From assembly GCF_042242105.1 (NCBI RefSeq), contig NC_092027.1, positions 7,330,721 to 7,394,720 on the forward strand: a DNA stretch of 64,000 nucleotides. Reading direction: 5' to 3'. This stretch comes from Pempheris klunzingeri. Its lineage: Eukaryota; Chordata; Actinopteri; Acropomatiformes; Pempheridae. Below are positions 22,935 through 40,485 of this stretch, piece after piece (position 1 is the first letter of the stretch; each line of letters begins with the position of its first letter). Under the pieces are notes generated by a model, which did no database searches, was not told the origin of the DNA, and saw only the letters and a list, made by a program, of their open reading frames with translations. The position numbers and the translations under genes were made by a program.

Positions 22935-25900
22935 GTCTGTGTGCTTCAGTTCAGCAGCTGCAATCATCCCTTTTGCCTGCCTGGTGTTGAACTGGCTTGT
23001 TTTGTCATTGTTACTATGGAGAAACTGCTCTCCGCCTGCATGCCCCATCTCCTCCTCCTCCTCCTCCTCCTCCTCCTTTTGGTAACCTTAATAAGAATGG
23101 TGGAAGATCTTGGACAAAGACTATTGTTGCCTCCAAAAAGAACTGAAAAGACCCCCCCAACCACCGCCACCACACCCTCCCCCCTTTTTCTTCCCCCTTT
23201 CTCTCTTTCTTTTTCTCAGCCAATCCCGCCCCCTTACAATTCCAGTGTGAGAAATGTGTTGTGAGTGAGCTCTCATTTGGACAAAGTGTAAACCTGTGGT
23301 TTGTGTGTGTGTGTGTGTGTGTGTGTGCGTATATGTGTGCTGTACATGCAGGCACACACACACAAAATCCATCAAACCCCCAGTGGACTTTTTTCAGTGC
23401 TTCTCCCTAAATAAGACCTGCTTGTCAGCTTAGGAGACAGACAGGTTGGGCGAGGAGGGAGACACAGCCTCAGTGTTAGGCCGAGGCACAAAGGCCATCC
23501 TACGGTGAAATATAACCAGGCCCTTTGTGCCCAAGTTAAGTCCAGTCCCTGTGGGGTTGTGGAGACGGTTTTTGGCAGCAGTGAGCAGTTTTCTCCCTGA
23601 CTTCTGTATAGAGATGAGACAGGGGTCCAGTGTATTTTCCTGCCTGACTTATGGGCCTGGCTGCGAGAAGTGAGAGGGCTCATTTGGAGGAGACATCACA
23701 CTCAGTCAATGCTTTCAAGTGCACAGAGTTTTTTACCCCTGAGGTAATTCTTTACTTTGGGGAAATGTTTTGGTCTCTTTAAGTGCTATGTCATAGGAAA
23801 CAAAAGGAAGCGGTGTGAGTGTGTGTGTGTGTTGTGAGACCTTGTGATGTCCAACACCCTATTAAAAAACTCTGAACCAAGTTCTGCTCCACACATTGAC
23901 AATTAAATGAATGGCTTTGATTTGCAATTCAGTCATAAAGCGAATCAGTAAAGACGGATGGATGAGCGTGTCAGAGAGGGAGAGCACTTGTCAGAGCTCA
24001 TAAGACGTGAGCTATGACTCCATTTGCGCGGAGGTCTGCGGAGCGTGAGAAGAGGTTGGAGGGATTTGGGTCGTCAGTCTTGAAGGTCAAGGAAGCAGGC
24101 CGACGCGTGACAACAATGACGAGGACAAACAAGCCAAAGCCAAACTCAGACTGAGCCTCAGGTGGTGGGATTTAGCGGCGGTATCCTTAAAGAACCCCGT
24201 CTCCAGTTGCTTTTATCAAATTGTGTATGTTGGGACGGTGATATCAATGTCATAGTGGAACATTAAAGCACCATGAGATGCAAAAAAAGTTAGCAATGCA
24301 GCACGTTTCATGGAAATAAACTACCCAGGCTTGTCCCTGAAATACATTCGAATTGAGAAGAGAAGTATTTTTGTCAAAGAGATGCGGAGATTTGGAGAAA
24401 TTGCCTCCGAAAAGGGAGGCATTCAGGATTTCTAAATTACGCCCAAGACGATGAGGGTTTAAATTTGAAGCCATTTCTGTCCAGTGGAGTATGTTTGTTC
24501 TCAAATAACAGGACTCTTTTCAGAACAACAGGACGTGGAAGGGTTTGTTACGTTTAAAAGCAGATGGACTGAAACTATTTAGAGCTATTCATAAACGTGG
24601 AGTGGTTTCAGTGTTCTGTATTCATTGTTTTTATTGAGAGATTAGTCTGAATAACGAGGCTGCACAACATTTTCCACTTAATGTTAATAGAAAAAGTTCT
24701 CCAGGCAGAATTTCCGCAAAAAGTATTTTCTGTCGCAAATTAGTTGAAAAAAATGTGCTGTTTTTCAGATAACTTCCATCAATCAGACTTGCACCATTTC
24801 TTTTAAAGTTTTGAGATGATGAAAAGTTAAGTCCCGTCTTTACATTTTAAGACGAGACTTAAGACAGTCTGATGAGTTTTCTCTCCACTGAGGAGCCTCA
24901 ACTCCACAATTTTACACCTGACATTTAATATGACTTTCATCTAAATCCACTGCTGATGTTATTGTCTGTGTTATCTGGACTTTGTGTGACCTTTCAGCCA
25001 ACTTTGCTGCCTCCTGGTGGCACATTGAGCCGCCTGAAGAATGTCACAACGATAGTCTTGCAATACTTTAATGGTTAAACCACATAACTATTTAATTTTA
25101 CATGCATTTTTACATAAAAATAGAGAATAACAATAATATTTAAACAATTAAACATGTAAGTGTGTTAGTATGGTATGACGGTGTTTTTTCTTGTTTGTTC
25201 ATGTGTTTTGTTTGTGTTTTAGAGGAGAGGAAACAAGGAACAAAAGCCGGTGCAGTTTGAGTGTCATTAAAAGAAACTGTCGGAAGAAAATAGGACATGC
25301 AGAAAAAACAATGTTGTCTTTGTAGACCAGCTTTCTGACACTTTTAAATTTGTGTTCCTGGCGTGGAAACCGCTGTAGAGAGCAGAGGACCGGCTGCAGA
25401 CTGTAACTGGAAGGAATTGAAATCAGTTTACAAGACGTCTAGACTCGATTTCAAAGTGTAGAGCCTTGCTGCTGATTCATTTTTGCTCCGGCAGCCTGAG
25501 GGACTGCAGCGCTCAGCCGTCTGTCAGCTGAGCTGGTTCACTGTTACATGAGCAGAAATACTGTTGTTCATGCTGTTCTCATGGAAATACTGAGTGGGAT
25601 CAGGCCAAATGTAAGATTTACAGAGGACTTTTAGACAAAGTTTTTAAAGCTGCTTAACAACACAAGAGATTACCAAGAAATATATGAAACATGTAGACAA
25701 ACTGAAACTAATATAAGAAAACTTTATGTTTCTTCTCCGCCACATTACAAAAGAAACATTTACTTGTTTATGAAGCCTATTTACTCCACTATGGTTAGTT
25801 CTTTTATAGATTTATGTTTCACACACAAAACATCTTATATTGTTAATAAAAAAAGGCCCATTCTGCAGGAGTACTATTGCTTTAATTAGGCCAACTGTGT

Positions 25901-26300
25901 TTGTGCTCATACTAAAGTTTTAGTTTAAATACTGTGAATTTAAGTTGTTGCTGGTTATCTATGAATGGTTTGTTGGCTTAGGGCCTACACGCATGTCGTC
26001 CGTCCTGAGGTCAGATAACTTCACCCTGGGTCAGAGCGAAACACGGTGAAGCTGCTTCTTCCTACTTTGGTACAAACTGCAAGAAGATTTCACACTTTTT
26101 TTTTGGCCATAACTGCCTTAGAAGTAAAACTGTACTGTTCCATTTAGTAGTCTCCCTCTAACAGGTAAACAGCATCCCTCTGTCCCCCCCCCCCCCCTCT
26201 CTGTCCCACATCAGCACCACTCTGCATCCAGCTGAGGCTCTCACCCCGTCCAGGGGGGAGACAGATAGACAGACAGAGAGGGAGAGAGGGAGAGAGGGAG
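22935..26300. other. intergenic region between aard and rad21
   Basis: Divergent promoters of aard and rad21 should lie in this 3.4 kb. It has a CTC/TCC trinucleotide tract (about 23047-23078), a TG microsatellite (about 23303-23328) and a poly-C patch (about 26186-26197). Short frames near 23000-23700 come from these tracts. No other gene is recognised. Confidence 0.55.
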
Positions 26301-26443
26301 ACAGAGGGGGGACGCCATCTTGTTTGTTTTAGGCGGAGGAGGGTTGGAAAAACAGCCACCACCTCCAGCTGCTGCTGCGGCAGCAACGACACCACGGCCG
26401 GCGAGAAAAAAAAGAAGAAGAAGAAAAGGAAAACGACAAACCG
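26301..26443 (+). promoter_or_regulatory. rad21 promoter region and non-coding first exon
   Basis: The sequence turns GC-rich and ends in a good splice donor (ACCG|GTGAGT at 26443/26444). A YY1-type word CGCCATCTTG lies at 26313-26322, a typical position near the start of housekeeping transcripts. The next acceptor (CTCTCCAG at 29033-29040) precedes the rad21 start codon by 54 bases. I infer a 5' untranslated exon here and a 2.6 kb first intron; the transcription start was not located. Confidence 0.6.
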
Positions 26444-29040
26444 GTGAGTGAATTCAGGCTCGTGCTTGACGTGACGGTGAGATTTGGTCCGTTTAGGTTA
26501 AATGTGTTGGTGTCAGCGGAGAAACGCGGAGGCTTGTGGGTGCTAATGCTAACGCTAGCTTGGCTGCTCCATCACCTGTTGGGATACAGAGGAGAGCCTG
26601 GACGGTCACTGTACCGGGTACCGGACATGTGTCGGTCCTCTGCCTTTAGTGACAGCCGCGGTGAGAAGAGCCTGTGTGGTTAATCTGAAGTAAAGCAGCT
26701 TCATCTTTGTGCCACGGTGCTGTCTCATGTCTCTGTGTCATGTTTTCACAGCGATAACACCGCACAGGTACGTTACAGCGCCGCAGGTGTGGACATGTCA
26801 TGAATAGTCAAGGATTGATGTTTATTTGTCAGTGACATGACGCTTTTTTATTGTTATTATTTTTATCCATATTTCTCCAAGCTATTTGGGATCACTAGGA
26901 CCTGATAGGTAAAAAAAAAACCAAAAAAAAAAAAAAAAAAAACAGCATTACCTTTGAACAGGAAGTAGTTTTTGATATGGTGTCCTCATATGGGGACAGG
27001 GGGCTTATTTTACTGTGTAACACTGGAAAGGCAGTAGTGTCACGATAAAACTGAACACGGCTGTGCAAAAAACAAATAGCAAAAATTGCAGCATTTGCTA
27101 AATGTTTTTATAACAGCATTTTGAATTGTCCCTGCTCCTTACTACAAAGCAGGAGCGTAGACCCCCCCAGCATTCAGCTGTAAACACAGAAACACTTTAC
27201 ATGTCATAGCTGCCAGTGTGCGACAAAGTACAGACATGTTCATTGTCACTGTTGATGTATAAAGTCATAAAAATGGCACTAGATGGCACGAGTCAAGCAG
27301 AATGAAGTTTAGGCAACCCAAAATGTAATGTCCCCATATGAGGATGCAGAGTCACAGGAGGTGAAAAGGGTTAGATTTTGAAAATACGCTCACTACAATT
27401 ATTTGCGTGCAGTATTTTTCAGGACATAGTCTAAAATGTCTGGCTTTAATCAATTTTTAGAGAATATCTGGGGGGTGATGGGAAAAATGTCAATGAGGTG
27501 TAACCATAATAGTTTTGTATCTAATAATTAAATTAGATTTTTACATGTGAACGTCTCAATAAAACATCCTATCAATTAGTTTGATGTCATTTGAAATCAG
27601 AACCTTTTTTTTATTTTTATTTTCATTTTCCACATTTTCCATTTTCCACAGTACATACCCTGACATAGAGCTCTCCACACAGCTATCGGGGAAAAAAACA
27701 AAGGAAACAATAGATAAATCAATCAAATAAAAATACAAATAAAGGAAAGGCATTGTATATGAGGACTGGTGTTGTCAGTAGAGACGGACAAACTCCACAG
27801 AGATAATTTCCATAATATTCAGTTACAGCACAGTTCAGTCACACCAACCTTTATACCATGTCAGGCATTCAGTTATCTTTTAACACAATTCCACCTTTGA
27901 GCAAAACTATCAGTTTTTATTTGCAGACTTGCGGTCATCTTTTCCATCGTGTAGATCTGTTTAATTCTGTGTATCCGGTGGTTTTACACCTTTCCAGTTG
28001 ACAGTAATCATCTTGTTGGCAATCAATAAGATTATCTGTAATATGTCTCTTTATGTACAGCTCCCAGCAGGAATAACAGAGGATCTAATGGAACAGTCAC
28101 TAGTGAAAGATTCTCAATTTCCTGTTTTCCAAAACGCTTGAGTTATTGAGCAAGAGACGTGTGTGATCCACAATTTTTTCCACATTTCCTTCAATATAAC
28201 GCAGCCAGAGGTTCTTGAACATGCATAGAAATTATAAAAGGTGTATTGGAATATCTATTTATTAACATCCAATTGAATTCTTTCCATGAAATTAGAACTA
28301 TTAAAAAGTAAATGAAAGTAATGGAACATCATAGTTTTGAATATTATGAGTAATTTGGGGAATCATGTTAATATCGTGCGAGAAGACGATGTGACAGGAA
28401 ATGATATCCTAACTGCTGCATGCCAAGGTTAGTAACTCTCTAAAGGAATTAGCATCAAAGTGTACTTAACATACAAAAAGTTAACAGTACTAGTAGAATG
28501 GGCCAGAAGCATGTGTATTATATTACTGAACTATAATTATTGATGATGCCATCTGTACTGTTTGTTATTCTAACACTATAGAAAAAAGGGTTGAACGCAG
28601 GTGTCGTTTGACTGGAGAAGTTTTGATCCCACTTGGTACTGAGCTAATTTGGTTGAGACTTTAAAAGTATCAAGCACTGCCATATTCCTGAGTCTTTGAG
28701 TGCTGGTTTTAAGACACCACTGCAGGAGTGGTGGGAGTCCTTCGTAAGAGTGCTGAGATGATGGTACACTCACCACATTCTGCAGGGCTCTGCAGTCCTG
28801 TTTCTTTACCAAGCAAGAGTTTAGAAAAATCTCCATTAATCAACTTGCACCCTGCTATGAACTACTGTCACAGCTCTTTTTTAGCCAAACAACCATGTCT
28901 TCATGTTCAAAGAGTCTGCCTGCAAAAGCTGAGGCAACACAATGACTGTGTCCTTCCAGCTGTCTTGCTTTGTATACCTACCCAGTGCTGTGATTTCAAT
29001 CATACTCTGTATGTTGTTATGTGTTGTTTCCTCTCTCCAG
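26444..29040. other. rad21 5' UTR intron
   Basis: AT-rich intron between the inferred non-coding first exon and the exon with the start codon. It holds an A-rich run near 26911-26941. No coding exon is recognised in it. Confidence 0.5.
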
Positions 29041-29079
29041 GCCCTGACGCCTCCCCCTCTCCCCTTTCCCTTGTGGTGA

Positions 29080-35160
<6,081 letters not shown>

Positions 35161-35241
35161 AAAACACAACCTCACAGTCCGAAGAGGAAAAAAACAACTC
35201 TCTGCAACACAGCACTCTGGTCTGTTAATTTAAAAAAAGCC

Positions 35242-35262
35242 TTATTTATTTATTTATTATTT
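35242..35262 (+). promoter_or_regulatory. AU-rich element 1 in rad21 3' UTR
   Basis: Overlapping ATTTA pentamers, including TTATTTATT nonamers, 80 bases after the stop codon. In mRNA 3' UTRs this pattern is a classic instability element. Confidence 0.55.
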
Positions 35263-35421
35263 GAGTTTGTTGACCTTGTTTTTGTATGATGTGGAGTTTT
35301 AATGTCTGTCTGCGATATTTTAATGTGAAGCAGTGGTGGGAGGAAAGAGGTCTGAATAACATGGTTGGATTATTACATTTCGGTGTTGTATGAGGTTTCT
35401 ATGCATAGTTAGTGTATTAAT

Positions 35422-35547
35422 TACAGTAGATTGCGGTGAGCCCATCCCCAGTTTAGTTCATTGATGGCAGTGGCATCGATTAGCATCTGTGCCAGGACTC
35501 CTGCCCACTACTCCAAACTGGGGGCGTGCTGACGACAATCTACTGTA
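35422..35547. repeat. long imperfect hairpin in rad21 3' UTR
   Basis: Outer arms TACAGTAGATTG (35422-35433) and CAATCTACTGTA (35536-35547) are perfect reverse complements. Just inside, CCCCAGTTTAG (about 35446-35456) pairs with CAAACTGGGG (about 35513-35522). The two paired blocks are nested in the right order, so the unit can fold as a hairpin in DNA or RNA. The following words (GAACTATCCCTTTAAG near 35605) are common in fish repeats, so this may be a small inverted-repeat transposon. Confidence 0.65.
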
Positions 35548-35652
35548 GATAAAAGACTGACTATGGATTAAGTACCTCGTACAAGCCCACTTCAAATAAT
35601 CTGAACTATCCCTTTAAGAGTAGGTACTGCTAACGACAGACACGTTTCCTAC

Positions 35653-35687
35653 TTATTTATTTATGATAATTTATTTATTTATTTTGA
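35653..35687 (+). promoter_or_regulatory. AU-rich element 2 in rad21 3' UTR
   Basis: Two groups of overlapping ATTTA pentamers separated by GATAA, about 490 bases after the stop codon. Together with the first cluster it suggests regulated mRNA decay, which is an inference. Confidence 0.5.
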
Positions 35688-37318
35688 GGCTCGCTTTAGT
35701 GCCAAGTTAGTATAAAGTAAGTTAGATTAAGTGAGCGCTGTGTGTTCGCTCTGTGTGGAGCTGCCGTCAAGCAGCTGTCGGTAACCTTGACAAGCACTTC
35801 TTCCCTCGAGAAGCCGTAGTGTTGCGTTAGCATGGCCCCAAAGTTCAAAGCAGTCTATTATAAGATATGCTTATAGCGGAAGACAAACCACCAAGTTACT
35901 GAGAGACTCAATCTGTCCCACTACTGCGGGAAAACGTTCTCATCCGAGGGTCTTTGTGTACACTGACGTTAGCCAAAAGGAGCATGCACTGTATCCAGTC
36001 TGTGCCACAGTACGTTTAAACAGTTACTACAGTAGTGATTTTCAGACTCAACCAGCAGTTAATCATTTTACGACGGTAGTGTTTCAGCATCACGACCTAC
36101 AAATCTTTGTTTTTGTAGATGCTTTGCTTGCATCATCAACTGAGTCGGTAAAACCATAGTTGTGTCCCAAATCCAAACTGCATATTAATTCTAAGCAGGA
36201 GTTCTGTTATGGAGTGAGCTCACATAGGAAAAGTGACAAAATAGTACGTAGAAAAACGTTACGCTGAAAAACATGCTGCTATTCTCCTACAAGGCGGAGC
36301 ACAGAGTAAATAGAGGAGAGAGCTGGAAAAAATAAGGTTCATTTTGGTTTCTGGTGAAACGGCTCCAGTAGCACCTCCATTTAAACGCTGCAGTTTGATC
36401 AAACACTTATTGTAAATTTGTGTGGAGATTTCTTGTGTATAAAGCTCGTAAAGACTCGTATATTGTACGTCCTGTAAATGGTTATTATGTAGTGAGGAAC
36501 TGGGACACAGCTTGTAAAAAAAATGTACCAAAGCTTCAGTTTCAACCTATAGATGACGTAAACATCAGTGGTCTGCCGTACTTGCATGCTCTGTCCTGAA
36601 ATATTTCATTAGAGTGGAATTGCTCCAGAAACCATTTTTAATGCCGTGTTGCTCAGTTATTCTTAAAATGACTTTAATTATGTGGTGAATTAAATTCATC
36701 CAGCATCCATTTTATATCTGATAATCGTTTAAATACAACTTGGTGACACAGTGATTTATTGTCTTGATAATTAAGACTTTTCAGTCGTTGTCACGTCCAC
36801 AATAACAGTAGATACTGTTCAATATTCAATGATTGATGTAATATATAACATGTTTAACATGAATTGTTTTTAATTTATAATCGATTTTAAATCTAAAGAA
36901 TGACTTGATAACATAGTCAAGTGAAGTCTGAATGGACATATTTGGTATGAATGTTGTCGTTTGGACTCTAAACTCAACGAACAAGAAAACACTACAGGCC
37001 AAATTTAGCAGACACCCAAAATCAGCACACATAAAAACAAGCAGATCAATGAGTCATTGTGACCACACTTCCTCCTTGTGCTTCTGCAAAGACCACTGAA
37101 TGCATCGTTTTTGGTATCCAATTCAACTGTATACCATGCAGTGTCTGAATGCATCTTGAATTTTAAACCATGTGCCTGTAAAAAAAAAGTGTTTTGTTTT
37201 TTTTTGTATAAAAGCCAAGACAAATCTTCTCAATCTGAAAAATGTTGTGATGTTTCTGAACAGCTTCAGTCACATGCCTGTAGGTCCCGAGTCCCACAAA
37301 CTGTTGCTGATTTTTCAA

Positions 37319-37324
37319 AATAAA
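37319..37324 (+). promoter_or_regulatory. candidate poly(A) signal of rad21
   Basis: AATAAA about 150 bases before the stop codon of the oppositely oriented utp23. Confidence 0.5.
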
Positions 37325-37473
37325 ACAAATACCATGACCAGTATTTTAAAATGGCATTTTGTGTAATAAGCATTGATTCTATGCATTAACATTGTTAGAA
37401 CATGACATTGTTTTAGATTCGGAGGAACTTTTATGAAACCATGTGGCAGAAGTCTCTGTCTCCCTTCCGTAAA

Positions 37474-39195
37474 CTACGTATTTGTAACCGCAGCAGTAGA
37501 CTTGTTGTCTCCCCCTTCTGTCCTCTGTTTCTTGTGTCGACTCCTTTTCTTCTTCTCACCCTGCTCCGCCGTCTTCTTCGGCGGTGTCGGCACGCCTTTC
37601 TTCTTCTTCTTCAGGCAGCTCAGAGGGTTGGGATTGCTCTGTTTCCTCTTCCTCTTCCTCCCCCGCCTCTCTCCATCCCTCTGGGTGATGCCCTGCTCCT
37701 CTTTCAGGCTGCGGATGCTCTGCTGCTGGGCCGGGCTCACCAGCTCTCCCAGCTGGACGGCCTGGACGTGGTCCAGGGACGTCTGGCAGGGCTTGTCCAG
37801 CACGATGGTGTTGAGGATGATGTAGAGCAGAGGAACGCCGGGGATCTTCTTCAGGCCCGCAGTCACTGTGTGGTCCTGGAGGGCACAAACGCCACATACA
37901 GAAGATTTGTGTAAGAGGAAGCCTTATTTACACAGTCAAGATGTCAAATTACATCAATAGTTTTTCCCTAAATCTCTTCATAGACTTAGAAATGATTACA
38001 TGAAAAATCCTGAGCTGATGTTTTATTGGCTTCCACTGTTTTAGGAGGTCCAGAGGTTTGTTAAGTTAAACTTCCACATGACAACACTCAAAACAAGCAG
38101 CGCTCTCTCCGTCCTGAGGGCGAAACAAACCTCGCCATCAGTTACTCAATCATGTTCATAGTCTCTGTGGCAGTGTGCTCCCTCTAGATCAGCTGTTCAC
38201 AGCCTTTCTGGATGACCCCCCCTTTAAAATGAAGCAGCATCTGCATGCAGCCCCTCACTGAATTATTTTCAAGATTCAAGATCCCTTTATTGTCATTGCC
38301 TTGTATACATTTCACACATACATACATACGGTTAATGTTACTGCACCATTGGTTTTGGCCTTGGTGCCCTACCTTCAGACCGCAATACCCATATAAATTT
38401 GTATTTATCAAAGGCCAAATTGACTTTTCCCTAAAGATGATTAACCCCGGGGCCCAGTGTAGGTGGGATCTCGCTGTATTTATATTACCTGTGTGGCAAC
38501 AAAGTAGTGGTGTGGGTTGGTCTCCCCCAGCATAGACAGCAGGCACTCTGAGGCAGGGACGGGGCTCTTGAAATGTGGACAATGCCTCACCTGGAACTTC
38601 TGCAGGATGATTTTAGCTCCATACAGCTCTTTTCCCAGAGTCTCCAGCTCCTTCAGTGCACAGCTGACAGGAAACACACACAGAGAAAGAAGTAAATAAT
38701 TAGATAATTAACCTGTACATGTAGTGATATGGGTATGGTGGTCTAAATGTAGGGCACCAAAAGCAATGGTGCAGTAACATTAAGTGATATTACACTGTAT
38801 GAGGACAAAACAACAACTATGAGTCAGTGTTAAAGAAAGTGAACATTATGAATAAATAAACATTCAGCTGAACATGGAAGACAGTTTGAATTGTGTGGGG
38901 AAAAAGTAAAAAACTAAAATACATACAAAATAATAAATAGTATCCACACCGTTTAGATATGAGATACTTAGATTTAACCTGTCCACAGAGGGAGGAAATG
39001 TGCTCACTTGGTCGTGCAGAGCTGCACCTCCCCCATCAGGTATTTGGGCATCTGCTCTTTGATCTGAATCTTGTTTTTTAAAGCCGCCTGACAGAAAGTT
39101 CCGTCAATGAGGATCTGAAAAGGCTCCCTGAAGCTAAAGTTGTATTTGTAGAAGCTGATGGTTTTCTTGGCTTGTTTCTGTCGCTTTATCTTCAT
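37474..39195 (-). CDS. utp23: rRNA-processing protein UTP23
   Basis: Nucleolar PIN-domain-like factor of the small-subunit processome, needed for early 18S rRNA processing. Three exons: 39195-39008, 38663-38489, 37875-37474. Phases match and give 254 aa (human 249). The ATG sits in a strong initiation context (GCCACCATGA). The family start MKIKRQKQAKK, the PIN-like core with ILIDGTFCQAAL (D31), the LCTTNCALKELETLG and VRHCPHF segments that carry the zinc-binding Cys/His, and NPHHYFVATQ are all present. The basic tail has NPLSCLKKKKKG and further Lys/Arg clusters that fit nucleolar targeting and RNA binding. It faces rad21 tail-to-tail and rnf5 head-to-head. Confidence 0.95.
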
Positions 39196-40485
39196 GGTGG
39201 CTGCTGCTGGTTTTAAAAAAAGAAAGCACGTATAATGACCAGCAGTGGCGCGCGCTCAGGTGTCCGTTAAAGTTGAGTCGATGATACTTCCGGTTTGATC
39301 AGGTGAGTCGTCTTTCATACAAACTGATATTAAATGATCATTTAACAGATTATTTCAGCATGGGTTTTTCCAGTGTACACAACACGCTTGCGGTACCTTC
39401 TTCTCATGAGTCCGGGCGGAAACAACGTGTATGACGAAAGGTTCCGGGTGTTTATTATGGAAGCACACTTCCGCTAATGTGAGTTTAAAAAAAGATCCTG
39501 CAAGTTATGAGAATGAGAAACTTTCTAATAATGACTTAATAATAGTTAATGACTATAATAAATCACAAATTTCTGATGATAATTCGTTATTTCGTGAAAG
39601 TTGGCTAGAACTGTTAAATAAATATAGTGTATAGTGTAGGAGTAATAAAAACAACATTTTCCTCCAGAGTGTAGTGGAGTACAAAGTAGTATTATGGAGC
39701 TACTCGAGTAAAATACACGTACCTCAAAATTGTACTGAAGTTCAGTTCTGGATTAAATATAAGTAATAACTTCTAACTAGGTGGGTGGATATTTATTTCC
39801 TGTGTTTTGATCATCAGTGCAGGTGGCTTAAGATGGGAGCTCTGTGGGGGGCAGTTGTTACTGCCTAGTTGTTAAATCCATTAGAGGTACGGACAATTAT
39901 ATGTGGACTGTATGTTTTGATGAATAAAAAATAGCACCAGTGTATATATTCATATAACTTTAACTCTAAAACTTAAAAAAAAAACACAAGAGGGTTAACA
40001 CAGTTGGACATTGGACTAACCATAACAAGACTATTTTCCATATTTTGTAGATGTGTTTTCATTATTGTTGTTGTTGGACTGTATATTTCTTATTATGAGA
40101 ATGAGAAATAGCATCAATCAATTCATTCTTATAACCAAAATTTTATTTTTTATTTTGAGTATTATTATTTATTTATTATTTACTTTCCATGTTTTGTAGA
40201 TGCGTTTATTGTTGTTATTATTATCATCATTATTATTGACTGTATGTTTTGATATGATGTTGTTTGGGGGCGGTGTTCATGTGCTCCCCGCCCCTCGGCT
40301 CTGGTTTCCCCGGAAGCGGAAGTCCTGGTCCAGGTGGAGCTCCAGCAGCAGCCTCGGTCTGGGCTCTGGTCCTCTGCTCCGGAGGTCCGCTTGTCGTCGC
40401 TCTGACTCACCGCTAACGTTAGCTCGGGTCGAGCCAGTGTGGGTTGGGTCGGTGCGTTACCTTCCTCGCTTGTACAACAAATATC
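39196..40485. promoter_or_regulatory. shared upstream region of utp23 and rnf5
   Basis: The two start codons are 1,290 bases apart on opposite strands. Near utp23 there are ETS-type words ACTTCCGG (39286-39293) and ACTTCCG (39467-39473). Near rnf5 there are CCCCGCCCC (40286-40294) and CCGGAAGCGGAAGT (40310-40323) in a GC-rich stretch. The middle (about 39500-40230) is AT-rich and featureless, so these look like two separate promoters rather than one compact bidirectional promoter. Confidence 0.55.

Larger units (their letters stand above)
35161..37324 (+). other. rad21 3' UTR (inferred)
   Basis: About 2.2 kb from the stop codon to an AATAAA at 37319-37324, the clearest plus-strand poly(A) signal before utp23. 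It contains two AU-rich clusters and a long inverted repeat, listed separately. An upstream ATTAAA near 36690 could give a shorter form. No other gene is recognised in this stretch. Confidence 0.5.

Noticed and set aside
23014-23375. Overlapping minus-strand frames rich in His/Thr and Arg/Gly
   Set aside because: Translations of the CA microsatellite and the TCC tract.
37433-37914. 130- to 157-codon plus-strand frames
   Set aside because: Antisense shadows of the last utp23 exon, which fits the UTP23 family in the other strand.
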